Shown here: positions 60,397-64,000 of the stretch, piece after piece
Layout of the letters: the number at the start of each line of letters is the position of its first letter
Position numbering within the stretch: position 1 is the stretch's first letter
Assembly (NCBI GenBank): GCA_945865545.1
Contig: CAMBEQ010000002.1
Span: 1-64,000 of the forward strand
Direction: 5' to 3'
DNA: 64,000 nt
Origin: Sediminibacterium ginsengisoli
Lineage (GTDB): Bacteria; Bacteroidota; Bacteroidia; Chitinophagales; Chitinophagaceae
Notes under the pieces: generated by a model
Database searches by the model: none
Told to the model about the DNA's origin: nothing
The model's input: the letters and a program-made list of their open reading frames with translations, nothing else
Position numbers and translations under genes: made by a program

Positions 60397-61502
60397 CTTT
60401 CTGGAATTTCGTTATTGGAAGCTACTAAATAATCTTTGTAACTACAAGGCGCCCATTCATTATTATGCGTTTGCATCCACCATCTACCAGTGCTTTTGCT
60501 TTGTAAAAAATTGGTTTCAATATCAGCAAAAGCGATATGAAATTCTTTAAATCTTTCCGAATCAGACAAAGGAGATTCTTTTTTTCCTTTTTGCACTCCA
60601 TCTAAAATGTACCAAATCATTTGTGCCATTTGAATGGCTGTTAAATGATTCGTATCCAACTCGGCTTGGTATCCAAATAAACCAATGGTACTCGTTTTCC
60701 AACTCATTCCAGCATATTGCATCAGTACACAAGCTTCTTCCCCATTAAATCCATTGGGTGTAATAATATTTGCTGGCGCTTGAGCATTTTGAATAGCACT
60801 AATATCAAAACTCATCATATGACTGTCTCTAATCACTGGCTCCATTTCCTCTAAATCTTCTCTCACTTTACCTAATCTAAAACAATCAAATCTTAATTTA
60901 TCAATGGTCTCCAACATTTGCGGATGCATAAAATAACTTTGGAAGCCAATATGTGCATAGTGATTTAGATGATTCGGAAGGCCGGTGAATAATTCTTCTA
61001 AAAAATGATCCGATGGAAGCCTTGCTTCCAAATCTAAATCTATCTTGGCATCTACCAAAACCGCATTCACCAATGTAGGTACAGAAGTATAAGCATGATA
61101 TTGGGCTAAGGTTAAATCATGTGACCCCCCTATAATAACTATTTTTTTACTTTGTAAAAGAAGTTCTGATATTACCGTTCTTAAAGCTGCATAACTATCC
61201 TGAATGGATTGACCCAATTTCACATTCCCTATATCAACAATATTTACTTGCGTATGCCAATAATAAAGTGAATACAATGCCGCCCTAATACCATCCGCTG
61301 CTTCAAATCCATTTAAAGCGTAACCGCCCCCTCTAGATTCACCTGCGCCTATAATGACTAAATCAGCCATTGAAATGTCTGGAATTTCGCCCTCATTTGC
61401 TTTGATATGCTTACCCAATTGGGTATCTCGATAGCCTTCATCCTTGGACAGCAGGTCCAAATTAATAGGTTCAAGATAGTCTTTGATAGAAGTTAAGGAC
61501 AT
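60369..61502 (-). CDS. Arginase/formimidoylglutamase-fold protein with incomplete metal site
   Basis: The 377-residue protein follows the ureohydrolase fold. The first motif GGSHD is at residues 125-129. The second, normally DAHxD, reads DAKID at 151-155, and the third, normally SFDxD, reads SFDIS at 231-235. Thus two of the six dinuclear manganese ligands, one His and one Asp, are replaced. It may be a pseudoenzyme or use one metal. Databases usually call such Bacteroidota proteins formimidoylglutamase, which I do not adopt here. It lies between the response regulator and dacB. Confidence 0.85.
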   Translation of the reverse strand: MSLTSIKDYLEPINLDLLSKDEGYRDTQLGKHIKANEGEIPDISMADLVIIGAGESRGGGYALNGFEAADGIRAALYSLYYWHTQVNIVDIGNVKLGQSIQDSYAALRTVISELLLQSKKIVIIGGSHDLTLAQYHAYTSVPTLVNAVLVDAKIDLDLEARLPSDHFLEELFTGLPNHLNHYAHIGFQSYFMHPQMLETIDKLRFDCFRLGKVREDLEEMEPVIRDSHMMSFDISAIQNAQAPANIITPNGFNGEEACVLMQYAGMSWKTSTIGLFGYQAELDTNHLTAIQMAQMIWYILDGVQKGKKESPLSDSERFKEFHIAFADIETNFLQSKSTGRWWMQTHNNEWAPCSYKDYLVASNNEIPERWLRALERE

Positions 61503-61562
61503 GTGTTGGTATTAACTACTAGAATTAACGCTGAAAGCATCAAAAGATTGTATAAAAAGGGC

Positions 61563-62258
61563 CTAATCTTGAAATTTATAGCCCACCCCTCTAATGGAAA
61601 TAAAATGAACTGGGTTTTTAGGATCTAGCTCGAAATATTTTCTAAAACTTAGAATAAAATTATCAATCGTTCTGGTGTTAGGAAAAACATGGTATCCCCA
61701 CACCGTTTGTAAAATTCTTTCTCTTGTAATGACCGTATTTTTATTTTCTATTAATAACTTCAAAAGCATGGCTTCCTTTTTTGTTAAAGTTATTTTCTCT
61801 CCTACAGTATTGATGGCTTCTAAAGATTTAAATTGAATGGTATTGCCATTGAAAAAGTACTCTTCAACTTGAGCAGGTTGATGAATGGCAGTAGATTTTT
61901 GAATGAGTTTTGATACCCTTAATAAGAGTTCCTCTAAATTAAATGGCTTGGTCAAATAATCATCTGCCCCTAATTTTAAACCATGTACCCGATTGGCACT
62001 GGTATTTTTTGCACTAAGTATAAGAATAGGAGTAGTAATATTATTTAAACGAACGGTTTCGGTAATGGCAAAGCCATCTAATTCGGGCAACATCACATCT
62101 AAAATAATTAAATCAAAATGTGCTTGTTGTATTTGCTTTAAAGCATTTGGTCCATCAAAAGCCGAACTTACGGTATAGCCTTCCATTTCGAGATTCAACT
62201 TTAGTGCATCATGCAAATGCTCTTCATCTTCCACTAATAGTATTTCAAATTTTGCCAT
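61563..62258 (-). CDS. OmpR-family response regulator
   Basis: The 231-residue protein has a receiver domain (VEDEEHLHDAL, phosphoacceptor aspartate in LIILDVMLPELDG, LGADDYLTKPF) and a C-terminal winged-helix domain (LTKKEAMLLKLLIENKNTVITR and TRTIDNFILSFRKYFE). It is four bases after a sensor kinase gene, so the two should form a phosphorelay. Target genes are unknown; the neighbours gldH and dacB point to the cell envelope. Confidence 0.95.
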   Translation of the reverse strand: MAKFEILLVEDEEHLHDALKLNLEMEGYTVSSAFDGPNALKQIQQAHFDLIILDVMLPELDGFAITETVRLNNITTPILILSAKNTSANRVHGLKLGADDYLTKPFNLEELLLRVSKLIQKSTAIHQPAQVEEYFFNGNTIQFKSLEAINTVGEKITLTKKEAMLLKLLIENKNTVITRERILQTVWGYHVFPNTRTIDNFILSFRKYFELDPKNPVHFISIRGVGYKFQD

Positions 62259-62260
62259 AC

Positions 62261-63244
62261 TTATGAGTTAGTAAAAGTAACAGTGAAAATACTTCCTTTT
62301 AAATCATTGGGCTGTACTTGAAGGGTGGCATTGTGAAAAGAAGTGATTTTTTTGCATAAATAAAGACCTAAGCCTGTGCCTTTACTTGCTCTAGTACTCT
62401 CCTCTCCTACACGATAAAATTTTTCAAATATTTTTTCTCTATCCATGACTGGCACACCAATGCCTTGATCCTTTACAGCTAAATTAATTTTATGATCGAC
62501 CATTTGCAGATGAATATCTATAGGCGTATTGCCAGGTGAATACTTGTGCGCATTATCTAATAAATTATTCAATAGTATTTGAATTAATAAAGTTTCTCCC
62601 TCAATAAAAATAGCTTCTTCTACAAAAGAGTTGCAGGAGCGTAATGGGAATCGTTCTTGAAAAGAATGTACTATTTCTTTCACTAGTTTTGATAAGTCAA
62701 TTTCTTGCCGATTGGCCTCATACTGCCCCATATCTAATTGCGATGCCAATAAAATATTATTAGAAAGCGCATCTAATCTTTTAGTTTCTTTAAGTGTGGC
62801 TTCTAATAACTTGTTTTGCTGAGCAGGGTCCAAAGTTCTTTTTAAAAGTGTTTCAATATTTAAATGAGAAATGGCAATAGGGGTTTTTAATTCATGCGTA
62901 ACAGCCATCATGAAATTTTGTTGTTGATTAGAATAACGTAATTGTTTCAACAAAGATCGATACACATAAATCGCACCAAGTAAAAAAAGAAATAAAAATG
63001 TAATTCCTTCTCCAATAAATTGTTTTGTTTTTCGTAATTGAAAATCTTGAATAAACTTAACTTTTTGTTTTAAAGTTGCATCGTTTAACTGAATAGATTG
63101 AAATTTAATAGTAGCTATTTCATTATTCTGTCTTTCTAATGCAACATACCACCAAATAAACGCGGCAATCATATAGATTAAGAAAACCCAATAAATAAAA
63201 CTTACTAATTTGAGTTTATTTATTTTAAATAATGGCCATTTCAT
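62261..63244 (-). CDS. Sensor histidine kinase
   Basis: The 327-residue protein has two membrane spans (about residues 11-34 and 76-96) that bracket a periplasmic loop of about 40 residues too short for a large sensor domain, then a HisKA domain with the phospho-accepting histidine in VTHELKTPIAISH and an ATPase domain with NNLLDNAHKYSPG, DQGIGVP and GTGLGLYL. The start overlaps the gldH stop (ATGA), so translation is coupled. The signal is unknown. Confidence 0.94.
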   Translation of the reverse strand: MKWPLFKINKLKLVSFIYWVFLIYMIAAFIWWYVALERQNNEIATIKFQSIQLNDATLKQKVKFIQDFQLRKTKQFIGEGITFLFLFLLGAIYVYRSLLKQLRYSNQQQNFMMAVTHELKTPIAISHLNIETLLKRTLDPAQQNKLLEATLKETKRLDALSNNILLASQLDMGQYEANRQEIDLSKLVKEIVHSFQERFPLRSCNSFVEEAIFIEGETLLIQILLNNLLDNAHKYSPGNTPIDIHLQMVDHKINLAVKDQGIGVPVMDREKIFEKFYRVGEESTRASKGTGLGLYLCKKITSFHNATLQVQPNDLKGSIFTVTFTNS

Positions 63245-63720
63245 AATTTAACCTTTTCAACTCTAATACCGGTGGATAAAATATTTTGAAGGGGATCTTC
63301 GCGCATGGTATGTTCTAGCGTGAAAGTGGTAATTCCCTTTTTAAAATGAGTAGGCGTAGTCATTAAAGGAATTCTTTGGTCAAATATATCATCCATGCCC
63401 GTTCCCAGCCATCCTTTGCCTTCATCTGCCATATTTAAATTTAGATTTTGTATGATGGCAGAATCATTCGGTGATTGGATAGATAATTTCAGCCAAATAT
63501 TTTTATAATGATACGCATTATGATGTCTAATAACAAAATATACTTTATACGAAGCATTGGTATCCGTAATATTAAATTGATAAGCATTGGCTTGCTTCGC
63601 AGACCAACTGTGTTCTGGGAAAATAGTAGTTTGTTCGAAAAGGGGTATGGTTTGGCAACTTGTTAAAAACAATCCTAAAGCCATCAATAAACCAAACCCT
63701 TTATTAATTAACCCCTTCAT
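63241..63720 (-). CDS. gldH: Gliding motility lipoprotein GldH
   Basis: The 159-residue protein has a lipobox (ALGLFLTSC) and the family layout IPLFEQTTIFPEHSW, then beta strands with YKVYFVIRHHNAYHYKNIWLK split by turns, matching GldH. GldH supports gliding in Flavobacterium and is widely kept in the phylum. It lies between yicC and the sensor kinase on the minus strand, one base after the yicC stop codon. Confidence 0.88.
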   Translation of the reverse strand: MKGLINKGFGLLMALGLFLTSCQTIPLFEQTTIFPEHSWSAKQANAYQFNITDTNASYKVYFVIRHHNAYHYKNIWLKLSIQSPNDSAIIQNLNLNMADEGKGWLGTGMDDIFDQRIPLMTTPTHFKKGITTFTLEHTMREDPLQNILSTGIRVEKVKL

Positions 63721-63721
63721 T

Positions 63722-64000
63722 TTACAACACGTTTAAAATTTGTTCTTTTGCTTTTTCTAATTCATCTTTCATTAAAATAACTGCTTTTTGTATGTCAACA
63801 TCATTGGCTTTTGATCCGGTGGTATTAATTTCTCTTCCCATTTCTTGCAATATAAAAGATAATTTTTTCCCTTTCGAAGGTTCAACTTCCTTTAAAATAC
63901 TTTTAAAATAAACACAATGATTGGTGAGTCTAACTCTTTCTTCAGAAATATCAATTTTTTCAATATAATAAATAAGCTCTTGCTCTAATCTATTATTATC
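63722..64000 (-). CDS. YicC/YloC family endoribonuclease, C-terminal fragment
   Basis: This minus-strand frame is open from the right edge to a TAA at 63722-63724 and encodes the last 92 residues. The C-terminus ends ILMKDELEKAKEQILNVL and contains QEMGREINTTGSKANDVDIQ in pieces, the conserved C-terminal DUF1732 region of YicC/YloC proteins, which cleave RNA in several bacteria. The rest of the gene is outside the window. Confidence 0.85.
   Translation of the reverse strand, partial: DNNRLEQELIYYIEKIDISEERVRLTNHCVYFKSILKEVEPSKGKKLSFILQEMGREINTTGSKANDVDIQKAVILMKDELEKAKEQILNVL

Noticed and set aside
1-64000. Search for tRNA, rRNA, CRISPR arrays, phage or insertion-sequence genes
   Set aside because: No cloverleaf-like spacer, regular direct-repeat array, transposase, integrase or phage structural gene was recognised anywhere in the window.

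Overview
The window is a stretch of AT-rich chromosome from a Bacteroidota bacterium, most likely of the family Chitinophagaceae (relatives of Sediminibacterium, Lacibacter or Hydrotalea). The evidence is gliding-motility proteins GldD, GldE and GldH, a SusC/SusD outer-membrane pair, tandem DUF5916 proteins, promoters of the Bacteroidota type (TTG, 17-20 bases, TAnnTTTG), few Shine-Dalgarno sequences, and a full NADH-type complex I with NuoE, NuoF and NuoG, which Bacteroides itself lacks. The genus is an inference from gene content. Almost everything is housekeeping. I saw no tRNA or rRNA gene, CRISPR array, phage or insertion sequence.

Layout. 1-4845 (minus strand): nuoA-B-C-D-E-F and the first codons of nuoG. 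4973-8086 (minus): a large secreted TPR protein, a PstS-like phosphate-binding lipoprotein and a small membrane protein. 8170-13010 (mainly plus): hisS, then rlmN and two pseudouridine synthases, with a small secreted protein between. 13028-16356 (minus): a 1-Cys peroxiredoxin, rimM, rpsP and ffh. 16627-22703 (plus): a START-like protein, an LptG-type permease, a Tat-exported superoxide dismutase, a cation diffusion facilitator, an M20 peptidase, an S4 RNA-binding protein and trmD. 22792-35113 (plus): two tandem 740-residue DUF5916 proteins separated by a structured-looking spacer, then adenine deaminase, upp, an EI24 protein, an RsmI-like methyltransferase, a short ComEC, purH and an EamA transporter.

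35116-40182 (minus): a LutB-like iron-sulfur protein, a DUF3109 protein, gldD, gldE and mutY. 40399-43409 (plus): an HU-like protein, a TPR protein, a 31-residue basic protein resembling bS22/mS38, and RNase E/G. 43565-49401 (minus): susC, susD and a third lipoprotein. 49709-55077 (plus): radA, comF, glutathione peroxidase, the clamp-loader delta' subunit and a RicT/PSP1 protein. 55094-57106 (minus): a mini TonB-plug-like secreted protein and an M3 oligopeptidase, divergent from mutL (57164-59026). 59080-64000 (minus): a likely operon yicC, gldH, sensor kinase, response regulator, arginase-fold protein and dacB.

Functional themes are respiration (Nuo), ribosome and RNA maturation (RimM, bS16, Ffh, RlmN, TrmD, RluA/RluB types, RNase E/G, bS22-like), purine and pyrimidine salvage and synthesis (Ade, Upp, PurH), oxidative defence (peroxiredoxin, SOD, glutathione peroxidase), DNA repair (MutY, MutL, RadA) and the cell envelope (LptG, DacB, Gld proteins, SusCD). 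No obvious new multi-gene system is present. The items most worth a second look are the structured spacer between the DUF5916 paralogues, an arginase-fold protein lacking two metal ligands, a MutL whose endonuclease motifs are degenerate, recurrent promoter elements placed so that transcripts would be leaderless, and a perfect palindrome upstream of the peroxiredoxin gene.
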